Part shown: piece by piece, positions 1-8,752 of the stretch | Numbering within the stretch: the stretch's first letter is position 1 | Layout: each line of letters starts with the position of its first letter | Assembly (NCBI RefSeq): GCF_015767675.1 | Contig: NZ_CP065217.1 | Location: forward strand, 2,976,001-3,040,000 | DNA length: 64,000 nt | Direction of reading: 5' to 3' | Origin: Vibrio navarrensis | GTDB taxonomy: Bacteria > Pseudomonadota > Gammaproteobacteria > Enterobacterales > Vibrionaceae | Notes under the pieces: model-generated | Told to the model about the DNA's origin: nothing | Databases searched by the model: none | Seen by the model: only the letters and a program-made list of their open reading frames with translations | Position numbers and translations under genes: made by a program

Positions 1-56
1 AGCCTGAAACTCGCTGGCGCATCCTGCCACTGCCCTATTCACTTGCCGATGAGTGA
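1..56 (+). CDS. 3' end of an upstream gene (partial)
   Basis: An open frame enters the window (codons start at base 3) and ends at TGA 54-56. Its last residues read PETRWRILPLPYSLADE. The stop overlaps the likely ATG of the next gene (ATGAGTGA), as in translationally coupled pairs. Too little is present to name the product, and a chance frame cannot be excluded. Confidence 0.35.
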   Translation, partial: PETRWRILPLPYSLADE

Positions 57-537
57 TCCCATCGCTACCGCGCTCACGCAGTATCTCCAACAGCAGCAGG
101 TGAGTTATCACCTGCTTCACCACCAGACGCCTGCGACCAGCATTGAAGACGCGGCTCAGCAAAGAGGGATTCGCCCGGCACAGATAGTAAAATGCATTTT
201 GCTGCGAGATATGAGCGACCGCTATGTGTTGGCCTGTGCCCCCGGCGATCGCAGCGTTGATCCGAAAAAAGTTCGCGCACTGTTCGGTTATCGACGTATG
301 ACGTGTGTCGATAAAGCCGAAGTGGCCGAAATCACTGGCTATGATATTGGCACGGTGACACCTTTGCTATTAAAGACCACCATGCCAATCGTGTTCGACT
401 CAACCCTACTGAGCGAGCCATGGGTCACGATCAGCAGCGGCAATTTGATGGCAGGGCTCAAATTGGAACTGAAAAGTTTACTCTCACTTTGCCAACCGCA
501 ACTGGCTGCCATCTGTCGGGAGCCGAGCGACCTCTGA
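49..537 (+). CDS. YbaK/ProX-type aminoacyl-tRNA deacylase domain protein
   Basis: About 162 residues covering one YbaK-like editing domain. Proteins of this family hydrolyse mischarged aminoacyl-tRNAs (for example Cys-tRNAPro or Ala-tRNAPro) in trans. Visible family features are the conserved lysine segment IVKCILLR near residue 48, the DPKKVRALFG helix near residue 73, and the C-terminal SSGNLMAGLKLEL glycine-rich stretch. I chose ATG 49 over TTG 43 because it overlaps the preceding stop. The exact substrate cannot be read from the sequence. A long non-coding stretch follows, so it probably ends its transcription unit. Confidence 0.85.
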   Translation: MSDPIATALTQYLQQQQVSYHLLHHQTPATSIEDAAQQRGIRPAQIVKCILLRDMSDRYVLACAPGDRSVDPKKVRALFGYRRMTCVDKAEVAEITGYDIGTVTPLLLKTTMPIVFDSTLLSEPWVTISSGNLMAGLKLELKSLLSLCQPQLAAICREPSDL

Positions 538-1071
538 TTTTTAGATGCAAACAATGTGAACACCCTCACAATTTATTGACTAGCATCACAACTAAATAAA
601 TCTCACATGGAATTTTTAGTCATTTAAAAAACATAAATAGTCACAAAGATTAAATTAGGCTACTCTGATTTGGCTGAGTGAGTTTCGTACAAAAACCATC
701 TCAGCCTAAGTGAATCCACTGACACTGTTCAGTAAATCCACTTTTGTGTAATGCATCTGTGACTATTCGCCCGCTGCTGCGGGCTTTTTTTCTTTTCTTT
801 CCTGCACAGCTTCGCGTAACAAAAAAATATCAACTATTCTTATTTCTGTAACAAAACCATTGCCTAATACGGCGCGTATAAGTCAAGGTGGCGTGGCTCT
901 CGTGTCAGTTACAGACGCTCAGATGAGCGTAAAAACTGTTTTTGGGGTAGACATCACTAAATTGATCCAACTGACTTTTAAAACCGCCAATGACAGCACA
1001 ATTATCTGAATGAATAATACTTAGCTCTATTTTAACCTGCACATATCACATTATTCAGATACGCCAATCGG
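538..1071. other. Intergenic region with possible small RNA
   Basis: No protein-coding frame with a ribosome binding site is visible here. An AT-rich stretch (560-670) is followed by about 110 bases ending in a strong terminator at 769-792. This is compatible with a small RNA starting near 650-670, or with the 3' UTR of the deacylase gene. The rest (800-1070) shows nothing I can support except the promoter of the next gene. Confidence 0.3.
769..792 (+). terminator. Rho-independent terminator
   Basis: Perfect 6-bp GC-only stem GCCCGC/GCGGGC with a TGCT loop, directly followed by seven T. It lies more than 230 bases after the nearest upstream stop codon, so it may end a separate short transcript. 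Confidence 0.8.
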
Positions 1072-1077
1072 TATAAT
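1072..1077 (+). promoter_or_regulatory. Consensus -10 box upstream of ytfK
   Basis: TATAAT lies 32 bases before the ytfK start. No convincing -35 hexamer is present at the proper distance, so activator dependence is possible. Confidence 0.45.
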
Positions 1078-1108
1078 GACGGTGCAGCTTGAGAGAAAGG
1101 AGACCTAT

Positions 1109-1315
1109 ATGAGACTGTTTAAGCGCTATACGCCGGGTATGATAGCCAAGCATGTAAGTCGTCTTTTTAAGGGAAGAATTTATATCTATGGTGTGGGCAA
1201 GTTTGAGTTTGATAACGGAAAACTCATCTTGCCTGAGAAAGCGGATAAAAAACATTATCAGACTGTCAAAGAAGTGAATCAGGAAATCATGCGACTTCGA
1301 TGCGCCTACGCTTAG
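1109..1315 (+). CDS. ytfK: YtfK-like protein (DUF1107)
   Basis: A 68-residue protein of the same length and pattern as E. coli YtfK: FKRYTP at the start, then LFKGRIYI, a GKFEFDNGK core and an EVNQEIMRL C-terminal helix. In E. coli YtfK promotes (p)ppGpp accumulation through SpoT during phosphate or fatty-acid starvation; transfer of that role to this protein is inference. The start is ATG 1109 because AAGGAGA sits 5 bases upstream; a longer in-frame reading from 1076 lacks such a site. It is monocistronic, with its own -10 box and a shared terminator downstream. Confidence 0.85.
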   Translation: MRLFKRYTPGMIAKHVSRLFKGRIYIYGVGKFEFDNGKLILPEKADKKHYQTVKEVNQEIMRLRCAYA

Positions 1316-1330
1316 CATCGTGATTGAATC

Positions 1331-1366
1331 AAAAAGAAGGGCTGGAGAACCAGCCCTTTTGCATTT
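1331..1366. terminator. Bidirectional terminator between ytfK and ubiI
   Basis: Stem AAGGGCTGG/CCAGCCCTT with loop AGAA, flanked by A-rich and T-rich tracts. It can serve the convergent genes ytfK and ubiI. Confidence 0.8.
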
Positions 1367-1386
1367 TTATGCGCAACTATTTGCAT

Positions 1387-2610
1387 TTAATTGTGTATCA
1401 CAGACGTACGTGCCAGATCAGGCAATTCTCCTTTCAGACCTAACGCATACTGAATGATTTCACCCTTGGCTCCCGGCAGTTTTCCCGCCACCGTCATCCC
1501 CACACCACGTAGCAGTTTTTTCAACGGGTTTTGCCCGGCAAACAGATCACGAAAGCCTTGCATCGCGGCGATCATTTTTGCCGCTTCAGCTTTGCGCCAG
1601 CGCTCGTAACGGCGCAAATTGCGCTGAGCACCAATGTCTTGACCGCTGCGCCACAACGCCAGCACCTCTTGAGCCAAGCTCGCTGCATCCAGTAGCCCAA
1701 GATTAACCCCTTGACCAGCCAAAGGGTGAATGGTGTGCGCCGCATCGCCCACCAGCGCGACCCGTTCACGTACAAAATCGCGTGCATAGCGCATTTTAAG
1801 TGGCACAGCAAAGCGCTCACCAACCACTTCACACAACCCTAAACGCACATCAAACTCACTGGTCAGCGCTTTATTAAACTGTTCTTCACTCAATGCCATT
1901 AGGGCTTGCGCTTTATCCGGTACACAAGACCAAACGATCGAGCTCATGTCGCCTTTAGACATAGGTAAAAATGCCAGTGGCCCATCGGGCGTAAAGATTT
2001 GCCGCGCCACGCTGTCGTGCGCTTCCATGGTGCGCACATTTGCCACAATCGCGGTGTGACCGTAGTCCCAGTGGGTTAACGGAATATCTTGCTGCTGCCT
2101 CACCCAAGAGTTTGCCCCATCGGCCCCGACCACCAACTTGGCCGTCAACGCCTGACCATTATCAAGTGAAAGCCAAACCTCGCTTTCACCCACCGCCATA
2201 GACTGGCATTGCGCCGGCATTAAAAGCGTCACGTTATCCATTTTTTCCACCTGCTCTAGCAGAGCCAGTTGGATAACACGATTTTCTACAATGTGACCAA
2301 GGTTGTCCTGCGCCATGCTCGCTGCGTCAAAATTGATGTGGGCAAAACTGTCTTGCTCCCACACTTCCATCGACTGATAGGCAGCCGCACGGCGTTCAAT
2401 AATGCCTTGCCAAGCGCCGAGTTTACGCAACATGATTTCGCTCGAACGACTCAGCGCCGATACACGCACATCGGGCAGCTCACTAAGTTGTGTTTCTGGC
2501 ACTCGGCCTTCAATGACTGCAACGCGCAGCTCGCTCTCTTTGAAGGCGGCGGCTAACGCCAGTCCGACCATGCCACCACCAATGATGGCAATATCTACAC
2601 TTTGCATCAT
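1387..2610 (-). CDS. ubiI: 2-octaprenylphenol hydroxylase UbiI (VisC)
   Basis: 407-residue FAD-dependent monooxygenase of the UbiH/COQ6 family, adding the C5 hydroxyl in aerobic ubiquinone synthesis. Seen: an N-terminal dinucleotide site GGGMVGLALA, the central DG motif GADGANSWVRQ near residue 160, and the GD motif VGDAAHTIHPLAGQGVNLG near residue 288. The GDAAH version fits UbiI, whereas UbiH has GNAAQ. Two ATG codons (2610 and 2607) are equally possible starts. It lies 14 bases after ubiH on the same strand, so it is the last gene of the ygfB-ubiH-ubiI operon and ends at the terminator shared with ytfK. Confidence 0.95.
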   Translation of the reverse strand: MMQSVDIAIIGGGMVGLALAAAFKESELRVAVIEGRVPETQLSELPDVRVSALSRSSEIMLRKLGAWQGIIERRAAAYQSMEVWEQDSFAHINFDAASMAQDNLGHIVENRVIQLALLEQVEKMDNVTLLMPAQCQSMAVGESEVWLSLDNGQALTAKLVVGADGANSWVRQQQDIPLTHWDYGHTAIVANVRTMEAHDSVARQIFTPDGPLAFLPMSKGDMSSIVWSCVPDKAQALMALSEEQFNKALTSEFDVRLGLCEVVGERFAVPLKMRYARDFVRERVALVGDAAHTIHPLAGQGVNLGLLDAASLAQEVLALWRSGQDIGAQRNLRRYERWRKAEAAKMIAAMQGFRDLFAGQNPLKKLLRGVGMTVAGKLPGAKGEIIQYALGLKGELPDLARTSVIHN

Positions 2611-2624
2611 GCTTTGTTTACTCG

Positions 2625-3803
2625 TTATCGGCTCACCAGCCCTAAAGTCTGGCGAAGTAAAGGTTGTTTTAACAGCGAAAGATTGTCCATCAACCCTAAG
2701 CCAAGATTACGCCCGAGGCGCAAGCTAAGGTAATCATTGGAAAAAATATGCACTAAGGCACTTGTCATTTGAATCGTATTACGGCGGTCTGCTGCTCGTC
2801 TTTGCTTGAAGCGCATCAGCGTTGGGTAAGCGCCAACATCTTGCGCTGAGTTGACAATTTCTTCAGCTAAGCTGGCGACATCCCGAATGCCCAAATTAAA
2901 CCCTTGCCCAGCGATTGGATGCAAGGTTTGCGCGGCGTTACCCACTACGGCAAAGCGGTGGGAAATGTTTTGCGTTCTATGGTGCAGTACCAATGGATAA
3001 CTCACACGTTGCCCCACTCGCTTGAATGCGCCTAAACGCCAGCCAAACGCCTGTTGCAACTGGCCGAGAAACTCGCTGTCAGACAACGCCATGACTCGCG
3101 CCGCCTCTTGCGGTGGCAAGCACCAGACTAATGACATGCGATTGTCAGACATCGGGAGTAGCGCCAGCGGGCCATGTTCAGTAAAGCGCTCAAACGCCCG
3201 ACCGAGATGCGACTCCTGAGTAACAATATTGGCAATGATCGCGGTTTGCTGGAAATCGTGCTTTTGCAACGCGAGGCCAAGTTGCTCACAACACGACGAG
3301 ATGGCCCCATCGGCGGCCACCAGCAAACGTGAGGTCAGCGATTGGCCACTTTGCAACGTCAACTGAACTTGTTGCGGGTCACGCTGCGCATCGATAACGG
3401 CATCAGGCAGATAAACGTCTATCGACGGATGATGTTGTAGCCGCTGCTGATAAAATCGCCCAACGTCGGCCAACTCCACCACATAGCCTAACGCCTCCAC
3501 CCCCACTTCTTGCACGCCAATGTTCGTCATGCCCGCATGCGAACGGTCGGAAACGTGAATATGGCGGATCGGCGTGGCCAAAGGCAACATCTCGTCCCAA
3601 AGGGCAAAACGTTTCAATAAGGTAACGGTACCGAATGAGAGCGCAATCGAGCGCGAATCAAAGCCAGGGTGCGACTGCGTCTCTACCGCATGAGGCTCAA
3701 CCACCGCCACACGCAATCTATTCCCACTCAAATGGGCAATAGCCAAAGCCAAAGTGGCTCCTGCCATCGCACCGCCCGCAATCACAACATCATATTGCGC
3801 CAT
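2625..3803 (-). CDS. ubiH: 2-octaprenyl-6-methoxyphenol hydroxylase UbiH
   Basis: 392-residue flavoprotein monooxygenase that hydroxylates C1 of the ubiquinone ring; it belongs to the soluble Ubi complex. Seen: an N-terminal FAD fold AGGAMAGATLALA, a central AADGAISSC motif near residue 161, and the UbiH-specific GNAAQTLHPIAGQGFNLG motif. It starts 11 bases after the ygfB stop codon and runs into ubiI. In E. coli, pepP sits between ygfB and ubiH; here that space is only 11 bases, so pepP is absent from this operon. Confidence 0.95.
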   Translation of the reverse strand: MAQYDVVIAGGAMAGATLALAIAHLSGNRLRVAVVEPHAVETQSHPGFDSRSIALSFGTVTLLKRFALWDEMLPLATPIRHIHVSDRSHAGMTNIGVQEVGVEALGYVVELADVGRFYQQRLQHHPSIDVYLPDAVIDAQRDPQQVQLTLQSGQSLTSRLLVAADGAISSCCEQLGLALQKHDFQQTAIIANIVTQESHLGRAFERFTEHGPLALLPMSDNRMSLVWCLPPQEAARVMALSDSEFLGQLQQAFGWRLGAFKRVGQRVSYPLVLHHRTQNISHRFAVVGNAAQTLHPIAGQGFNLGIRDVASLAEEIVNSAQDVGAYPTLMRFKQRRAADRRNTIQMTSALVHIFSNDYLSLRLGRNLGLGLMDNLSLLKQPLLRQTLGLVSR

Positions 3804-3814
3804 CGCCTACTCCA

Positions 3815-4390
3815 TCAGTGAATCGTTGGGTTATCTTGCTTCTCAGCTTTCGCACCGAATTCTGCGTGGATGATCAAGGCGCACGCTTTAACATGCTCAA
3901 TCACCTGTTCGAGCAGTTCAGCTTGTTCCGCTAAATCTTCTTCTTCGTCGATACCGAGGCGGGCAATTTCTTCCATGTCTGACAGCGCTTCTTTCGCCAC
4001 TGTCGACGCTTGGTTCACTTTTGCCCCAGCAAGACCAAGGCCTGAAATAAAGTGGTTCACCCAATCGGACAAGCCATCAGCCAAAGCAAACAGCGCCTCG
4101 TCTCCTGAGTCATCTGGTAAGATCAGATTCAGCTCGATCTCACTGCTGGTCAGTTCGGCAGTGGTCGCTTTAAATAGATTCTCGGCCAACGTTAGCGCTT
4201 CATTTGGCCATCCCATACCATCATTGGTGTAGTCAAACAGCATTGGCTGCCAACTCAGAGAGTCAAGTGGCAATCCACCGCTCAACATGCCACACAGCAA
4301 GCCGTGTAATTCAGCAGGCGTCACGGCCAAACTGGCACTTTTTAGTACGGCAGATGCTTGTGGGTAGCTTGGCAATTGAATTTCGCTCAT
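3815..4390 (-). CDS. ygfB: UPF0149 family protein YgfB
   Basis: 191 residues, acidic and largely helical, with the UPF0149 pattern ([12 protein letters not shown] near residue 28, and [17 protein letters not shown] in the middle). The biochemical role is not firmly known; in Pseudomonas the homologue influences an AmpDh3-related beta-lactam resistance pathway. It heads the ubiH-ubiI operon and is divergent from zapA, with about 250 bases between them that must hold both promoters. Confidence 0.9.
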   Translation of the reverse strand: MSEIQLPSYPQASAVLKSASLAVTPAELHGLLCGMLSGGLPLDSLSWQPMLFDYTNDGMGWPNEALTLAENLFKATTAELTSSEIELNLILPDDSGDEALFALADGLSDWVNHFISGLGLAGAKVNQASTVAKEALSDMEEIARLGIDEEEDLAEQAELLEQVIEHVKACALIIHAEFGAKAEKQDNPTIH

Positions 4391-4637
4391 GATTCAGTCT
4401 TGTGATGAAAAATTGGTAGCGCCAATCGTACCATTTAGACCGTGGGGCGAAAACGACGACGTCACGGTTTTCTGAATAGCAATTAAGCAAATTGTCCAAT
4501 TACTGTCACTTTGCCATGACATTTCACTCAGAGGCATGGTGAAAAGCTTGAATCTTCAGAGCGCTTTACCTATAGTTTGCTCCTCGGTCGTTGTTGAGTA
4601 CAATACCTAAGTAAACGCGTTACAGAGTTAATTCATC

Positions 4638-4949
4638 ATGAGCAACCAAGCGGTAGACGTTGAAATTCTTGGCAAAATGACCCGTGTCAGCTGTCCGGCA
4701 GGGCAAGAACAGGCATTGGTTGCCGCGGCTCAAGATCTCGATCGCCGATTGAAAGAGATGAGTGAACGTACTAAGGTAACTAATGAGACCCAATTGTTGA
4801 CCTTCGCAGCACTCAACATCTGCTATGAACTCAACAGTAAGTTCAGTGAAGAGAATCAACAACAGGTACTCCTTACTGAACGGATGGAAAAATTGACCGC
4901 TTCTATTGAAGAAGCCTTAAGTAGCGTCAAGCAAGGATTGCATCGCTAA
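4638..4949 (+). CDS. zapA: Cell division protein ZapA
   Basis: 103 residues, matching ZapA length. ZapA binds FtsZ and cross-links its protofilaments at the division septum. Seen: an N-terminal globular domain (VDVEILGKMTRVSCPAG) followed by a long heptad-rich coiled coil ending in VKQGLHR. It is divergent from ygfB and is followed within four bases by the 6S RNA gene and then fau, the conserved zapA-ssrS-fau arrangement of gammaproteobacteria. Confidence 0.95.
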   Translation: MSNQAVDVEILGKMTRVSCPAGQEQALVAAAQDLDRRLKEMSERTKVTNETQLLTFAALNICYELNSKFSEENQQQVLLTERMEKLTASIEEALSSVKQGLHR

Positions 4950-4952
4950 AGA

Positions 4953-5139
4953 ATTTACCCTGGAGTGTTTGTCAGCGGGATTTACGTCCCTGAGCCGATA
5001 AGCAACAACCAAGGGTTGGTACTTGATAGCTATTGAGCAAGCTTGGCTCGCACCGAGAAGCCTACGGTTATCATTGCCGATCCGCCTTGAACCAGCTGGT
5101 TCAAGGGCCATAATCCGCAACGGCACTCTGGGGTACCCT
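4953..5139 (+). ncRNA. ssrS: 6S RNA
   Basis: About 187 bases between zapA and fau. The closing stem pairs ACCCTGGAGTG near the 5' end with CACTCTGGGGT near the 3' end. The conserved segments CCCTGAGCCGATA, CCGAGAAGCCT and CTTGAACC..GGTTCAAGGG are present, with an unpaired central region. 6S RNA mimics an open promoter and sequesters sigma-70 RNA polymerase in stationary phase. Ends are estimated from the stem and are accurate to a few bases. Confidence 0.95.
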
Positions 5140-5143
5140 TTCT

Positions 5144-5743
5144 ATGCAGACATTGTCTCGTCAAGATTTTCGCCGCTTAATCCGCACTAAACGCAATGCC
5201 TTGTGCAGCGATACTCAATATCAAGCCGCTCTCGATCTTATCCACCAGTTTTCGCAGCTAAGCGAACTGCCGCAAGCGCAGCATATCGCACTCTATCTCT
5301 CTTCAGACGGAGAGTTGGATACCTCGCTGCTGATCCACTGGCTGTGGCAACAAGGCAAAGCCGTCTATCTGCCGGTCATTCATCCTTTCTCTCAAGGACA
5401 ATTGCTGTTTTTGCATTACACGCCGCAAACTGCTTTAGTCTACAACCGCTATGGCATTCTTGAGCCCAAACTCGACCTAAGGCTGATTCAACCGCAGGCA
5501 AAATTGGATTTGATTTGCACCCCATTAGTTGGCTTTGATCGCCACGGACATCGTCTCGGCATGGGGGGCGGTTATTATGACCGCACGCTCTCGGGCTGGT
5601 TTACTACCGGAGTGGGCGCCAAGCCGATCGGCATCGCTCACGATTGCCAATACGTGGAAGCGTTGCCTGTCGAAGCATGGGATATTCCTTTGCCCAAGAT
5701 CGTGACTCCAAGCCAGATCTGGCAATGGGAAATCGAGCACTAA
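5144..5743 (+). CDS. fau: 5-formyltetrahydrofolate cyclo-ligase
   Basis: 199 residues. Converts 5-formyl-THF to 5,10-methenyl-THF with ATP. Seen: an N-terminal basic segment RRLIRTKRNAL for the phosphate/folate side and the family signature RLGMGGGYYDRTL near residue 139. The gene starts only a few bases after the 6S RNA 3' end. In E. coli it is co-transcribed with ssrS, and processing of the common transcript yields 6S; the layout here permits the same. Confidence 0.95.
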   Translation: MQTLSRQDFRRLIRTKRNALCSDTQYQAALDLIHQFSQLSELPQAQHIALYLSSDGELDTSLLIHWLWQQGKAVYLPVIHPFSQGQLLFLHYTPQTALVYNRYGILEPKLDLRLIQPQAKLDLICTPLVGFDRHGHRLGMGGGYYDRTLSGWFTTGVGAKPIGIAHDCQYVEALPVEAWDIPLPKIVTPSQIWQWEIEH

Positions 5744-5797
5744 CTCGCTATAATCGCGCGGCACCGTTTACCCCCTTCATCAATTCAGGAGATGAGC

Positions 5798-6454
5798 ATG
5801 ACTCAAGATGAAATGAAAAAAGCCGCTGGTTGGGCAGCACTGAAATATGTAGAGAAAGGCAGTATTGTTGGCGTTGGTACTGGCTCAACCGTTAATCACT
5901 TCATCGATGCTCTGGGCACCATGAGCGAAGAGATCAAAGGGGCGGTTTCTAGCTCGGTCGCTTCTACCGAGAAACTCGAAGCACTTGGTATTAAAGTGTT
6001 TGATTGCAACGAAGTAGCGTCTCTGGATATCTATGTCGACGGCGCTGACGAAATCAACGCCGATCGCGAAATGATCAAAGGCGGCGGCGCTGCGCTCACT
6101 CGCGAAAAGATTGTTGCAGCGATTGCCGATAAGTTCATCTGTATCGTTGATGGCACAAAAGCCGTTGATGTACTGGGCACCTTCCCTCTGCCTGTTGAAG
6201 TGATCCCAATGGCTCGCTCTTATGTCGCTCGTCAGCTCGTTAAGCTTGGTGGCGACCCTTGCTACCGCGAAGGTGTTATCACCGACAACGGTAACGTGAT
6301 CCTCGATGTCTACGGGATGAAGATCACCAACCCTAAAGAGCTAGAGAGCCAAATCAATGGCATTGCTGGCGTGGTCACCGTTGGTTTGTTTGCTCATCGC
6401 GGTGCCGATGTGGTGATCACGGGCACACCACAAGGGGCAAAAATCGAGGAATAA
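5798..6454 (+). CDS. rpiA: Ribose-5-phosphate isomerase A
   Basis: 218 residues. Interconverts ribose 5-phosphate and ribulose 5-phosphate in the pentose phosphate pathway, cytoplasmic. Seen: [12 protein letters not shown] phosphate-binding loop near residue 25, DGADEIN near residue 80, [12 protein letters not shown] with the catalytic base region near residue 93. I use ATG 5798 rather than 5792, because the AGGAG at 5787-5791 leaves no spacing for the earlier codon and the result matches E. coli RpiA (MTQDE...). A strong terminator follows. Confidence 0.96.
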   Translation: MTQDEMKKAAGWAALKYVEKGSIVGVGTGSTVNHFIDALGTMSEEIKGAVSSSVASTEKLEALGIKVFDCNEVASLDIYVDGADEINADREMIKGGGAALTREKIVAAIADKFICIVDGTKAVDVLGTFPLPVEVIPMARSYVARQLVKLGGDPCYREGVITDNGNVILDVYGMKITNPKELESQINGIAGVVTVGLFAHRGADVVITGTPQGAKIEE

Positions 6455-6493
6455 TTCGCTGGCTTTGTGCTTATTTCCGTTATTTGCTTACAG

Positions 6494-6520
6494 ACGGTGC
6501 CTTAGGGCACCGTTTTTTAT
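6494..6520 (+). terminator. Terminator after rpiA
   Basis: Stem ACGGTGCC/GGCACCGT, four-base loop, then six T. Confidence 0.85.
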
Positions 6521-6713
6521 CACTTTCACTAAGAAAATTATCTCTTATTCCGTAATTTTCTTACCCAAAGCAATTTTTTTTTGTTACTTTATTGAACAGA
6601 AGACGCACAAGGAAACGTTTGTCCTATAACAAAACTGTTAATTTTATCACTTTTAGCCGTTTTGCCGCATGTGCGCCACATTAGCCCACCTTTCCATTTT
6701 AAGGACGATAACA

Positions 6714-7943
6714 ATGGCCAAAGTTTCACTGGAAAAAGACAAAATTAAGATCTTACTTCTTGAAGGCCTTCACCCATCTTCGGTAGAAGTACTGCAATCC
6801 GCTGGTTATACCAATATCGAGTACCATAAAGGTTCTCTTTCAGAAGAAAAACTTATCGAAGCGGTTAAAGATGCGCACTTCATCGGCATTCGTTCCCGCA
6901 CCAACTTGACCGCAGACGTGATCAATGCGGCACAAAAGTTGGTTGCGATTGGTTGTTTCTGTATCGGTACCAACCAAGTAGACCTTAATGCGGCGGCCAA
7001 ACGTGGTATTCCAGTGTTCAACGCGCCGTTTTCCAATACCCGCAGCGTAGCGGAACTTGTCCTTGGGCAAATTCTCCTGTTACTGCGTGGCATTCCTGAG
7101 AAAAATGCGCTGGCACATCGTGGTATTTGGAAGAAAAGTGCTGACAATTCCTATGAAGCGCGTGGTAAACGCCTAGGCATTATCGGCTACGGCCACATTG
7201 GTACTCAGCTGGGCATTATTGCTGAAAACTTAGGGATGCGCGTTTACTTCTACGATATTGAAAACAAGCTTTCGCTGGGTAACGCGACGCAAGTGCACAC
7301 TATGAGCGAGCTACTTAACAAGTGTGATGTGATTTCGCTGCACGTACCTGAAACCCCAGATACCAAAGATATGATGGGGGCGGAAGAGTTCGCGCGCATG
7401 AAACCAGGCTCTATTTTCATCAACGCTGCACGCGGTACTGTAGTGGATATTGAAGCGCTCTGCCACGCCTTGGAATCGGGCCATTTGGCGGGCGCGGCTA
7501 TCGACGTCTTCCCAGTGGAGCCGGCAACCAACGCCGATCCTTTTGAGTCACCATTGCAAAAATTCGACAACGTCATCCTCACCCCACACGTCGGTGGTTC
7601 CACTCAGGAAGCGCAGGAAAACATCGGCGTTGAAGTGGCGGGCAAACTGGCTAAGTACTCTGACAACGGCTCAACGCTGTCTAGTGTGAACTTCCCTGAG
7701 GTTTCTCTGCCAGAACATCGCAGTTGTTCACGTCTGCTGCACATCCACCAAAACCGTCCGGGCATTCTGACGCAAATCAACACCATTTTTGCCAAAGAAG
7801 GGATCAACATCGCAGGTCAGTATCTACAAACCTCAGCTGATATCGGTTATGTGGTGATTGACGTTGAAACAGAACGCTCCGAAGAAGCGCTGGTGAAACT
7901 GAAAGAGATTGAAGGCACGATCCGCGCGCGCATTCTGCACTAA
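6714..7943 (+). CDS. serA: D-3-phosphoglycerate dehydrogenase
   Basis: 409 residues, same size as E. coli SerA; first committed step of serine synthesis, serine-inhibited. Seen: NAD-binding Rossmann motif GYGHIGTQLG near residue 157, RGTVVD near 240, catalytic His in LTPHVGGSTQEAQENIG near 290, and a C-terminal ACT domain (RPGILTQINTIFAKEGINI) for serine binding. The start ATG 6714 is preceded by AAGGA; an in-frame extension to 6669 has no site. About 260 bases upstream are AT-rich and hold the rpiA terminator and presumably the serA promoter. Confidence 0.96.
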   Translation: MAKVSLEKDKIKILLLEGLHPSSVEVLQSAGYTNIEYHKGSLSEEKLIEAVKDAHFIGIRSRTNLTADVINAAQKLVAIGCFCIGTNQVDLNAAAKRGIPVFNAPFSNTRSVAELVLGQILLLLRGIPEKNALAHRGIWKKSADNSYEARGKRLGIIGYGHIGTQLGIIAENLGMRVYFYDIENKLSLGNATQVHTMSELLNKCDVISLHVPETPDTKDMMGAEEFARMKPGSIFINAARGTVVDIEALCHALESGHLAGAAIDVFPVEPATNADPFESPLQKFDNVILTPHVGGSTQEAQENIGVEVAGKLAKYSDNGSTLSSVNFPEVSLPEHRSCSRLLHIHQNRPGILTQINTIFAKEGINIAGQYLQTSADIGYVVIDVETERSEEALVKLKEIEGTIRARILH

Positions 7944-7966
7944 TCGCACATTCACGAGAAATCATA

Positions 7967-7993
7967 CAAAAGGGCAGATTCTTCTGCCCTTTA
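7967..7993. terminator. Bidirectional terminator between serA and yggE
   Basis: Stem AGGGCAGA/TCTGCCCT flanked by A and T tracts, between convergent genes. Confidence 0.8.
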
Positions 7994-8010
7994 CTTTTGC
8001 CACTTCGCTT

Positions 8011-8706
8011 TTATTCCGCGAGCTGATAGATCACATCCACCTGATCACGAATGATCAAACTGGAGTCCTGATAACTGTTTGACTCCGCTTTTGCATCCAT
8101 CGCCATAGAACGCATCAACACTGGCTGCACATTGGGCTGATTGTAGTTAATCTGCCAGATTTCGCCCAAGTTTTTACCGAAACCTTTCGCCAGTGAACTG
8201 GCTTTTTGCCGCGCATCATTAATCGCTTCTAAGCGCGCTTGTTGCTGATATTCTGCTTCATTGCTGACTTTAAGCTCGACGCTGTCGATCTGATTGATCC
8301 CTGCATTGAGCGCCAGATCTAAATAGTTGTTGAGCGCCGAGAGATCGTCCACTTGCACCGTGATGCTGCGTGAAGCGCGATAGCCAATAAGTTCAGGCTT
8401 AGCATTGTTTGGATAGTGATACTGCGGGGCAAGATAAAGATTGGAGCTGCGAATACTCTCTTTACCGATGCCGGCTTTATTGAGGCTATTGAGGAAAGTA
8501 TCGACTGTACTATCAACCGACTGCTTGGCCGACTCCGCCGTCATGCTGGATTCAACCACTTTGACAGAAAACACCGCACTATCGGGAATCGCAACCACTT
8601 CACCATAGCCCGTCGTCGAGAGGTGGGCAAAATTCAGCGTATTGGCCAAGGCTGGCGTGCTGGTGATAAGCGCACTAACAAGCAGATAAGGAGAGAACCG
8701 TTTCAT
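8011..8706 (-). CDS. yggE: SIMPL-domain periplasmic protein YggE (DUF541)
   Basis: 231 residues with a signal peptide (MKRFSPYLLVSALITSTPALA). The SIMPL domain is seen as TTGYGEVVAIPDSAVFSV near residue 32 and the repeated Gln/Ala-rich helix ARLEAINDARQKASSLAKGFG near residue 160. E. coli YggE lowers oxidative stress, but its biochemical activity is uncertain. It sits downstream of argP on the same strand, as in the E. coli argP-yggE-argO neighbourhood. Its ribosome binding site AGAAGG lies inside a 19-bp perfect hairpin (see 8711-8752). Confidence 0.9.
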   Translation of the reverse strand: MKRFSPYLLVSALITSTPALANTLNFAHLSTTGYGEVVAIPDSAVFSVKVVESSMTAESAKQSVDSTVDTFLNSLNKAGIGKESIRSSNLYLAPQYHYPNNAKPELIGYRASRSITVQVDDLSALNNYLDLALNAGINQIDSVELKVSNEAEYQQQARLEAINDARQKASSLAKGFGKNLGEIWQINYNQPNVQPVLMRSMAMDAKAESNSYQDSSLIIRDQVDVIYQLAE

Positions 8707-8710
8707 TTAT

Positions 8711-8752
8711 CAAACCTTCTATTATCAGACACTTCTGATAATAGAAGGTTTG
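8711..8752 (-). promoter_or_regulatory. Hairpin enclosing the yggE ribosome binding site
   Basis: A perfect 19-bp inverted repeat (arms 8711-8729 and 8734-8752) with a four-base loop ends five bases before the yggE ATG. On the minus-strand transcript the distal arm contains AGAAGG, the only plausible Shine-Dalgarno sequence. No T tract follows, so it is a poor terminator for argP. Occlusion of the binding site, or a protein operator at DNA level, are the obvious readings. Confidence 0.6.

Noticed and set aside
1055..1318. An 87-codon minus-strand frame opposite ytfK
   Set aside because: Antisense to a recognised protein with its own ribosome binding site; no independent evidence.
6455..6713. 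Riboswitch upstream of serA
   Set aside because: The region shows only the rpiA terminator and AT-rich promoter sequence, with no conserved aptamer pattern.
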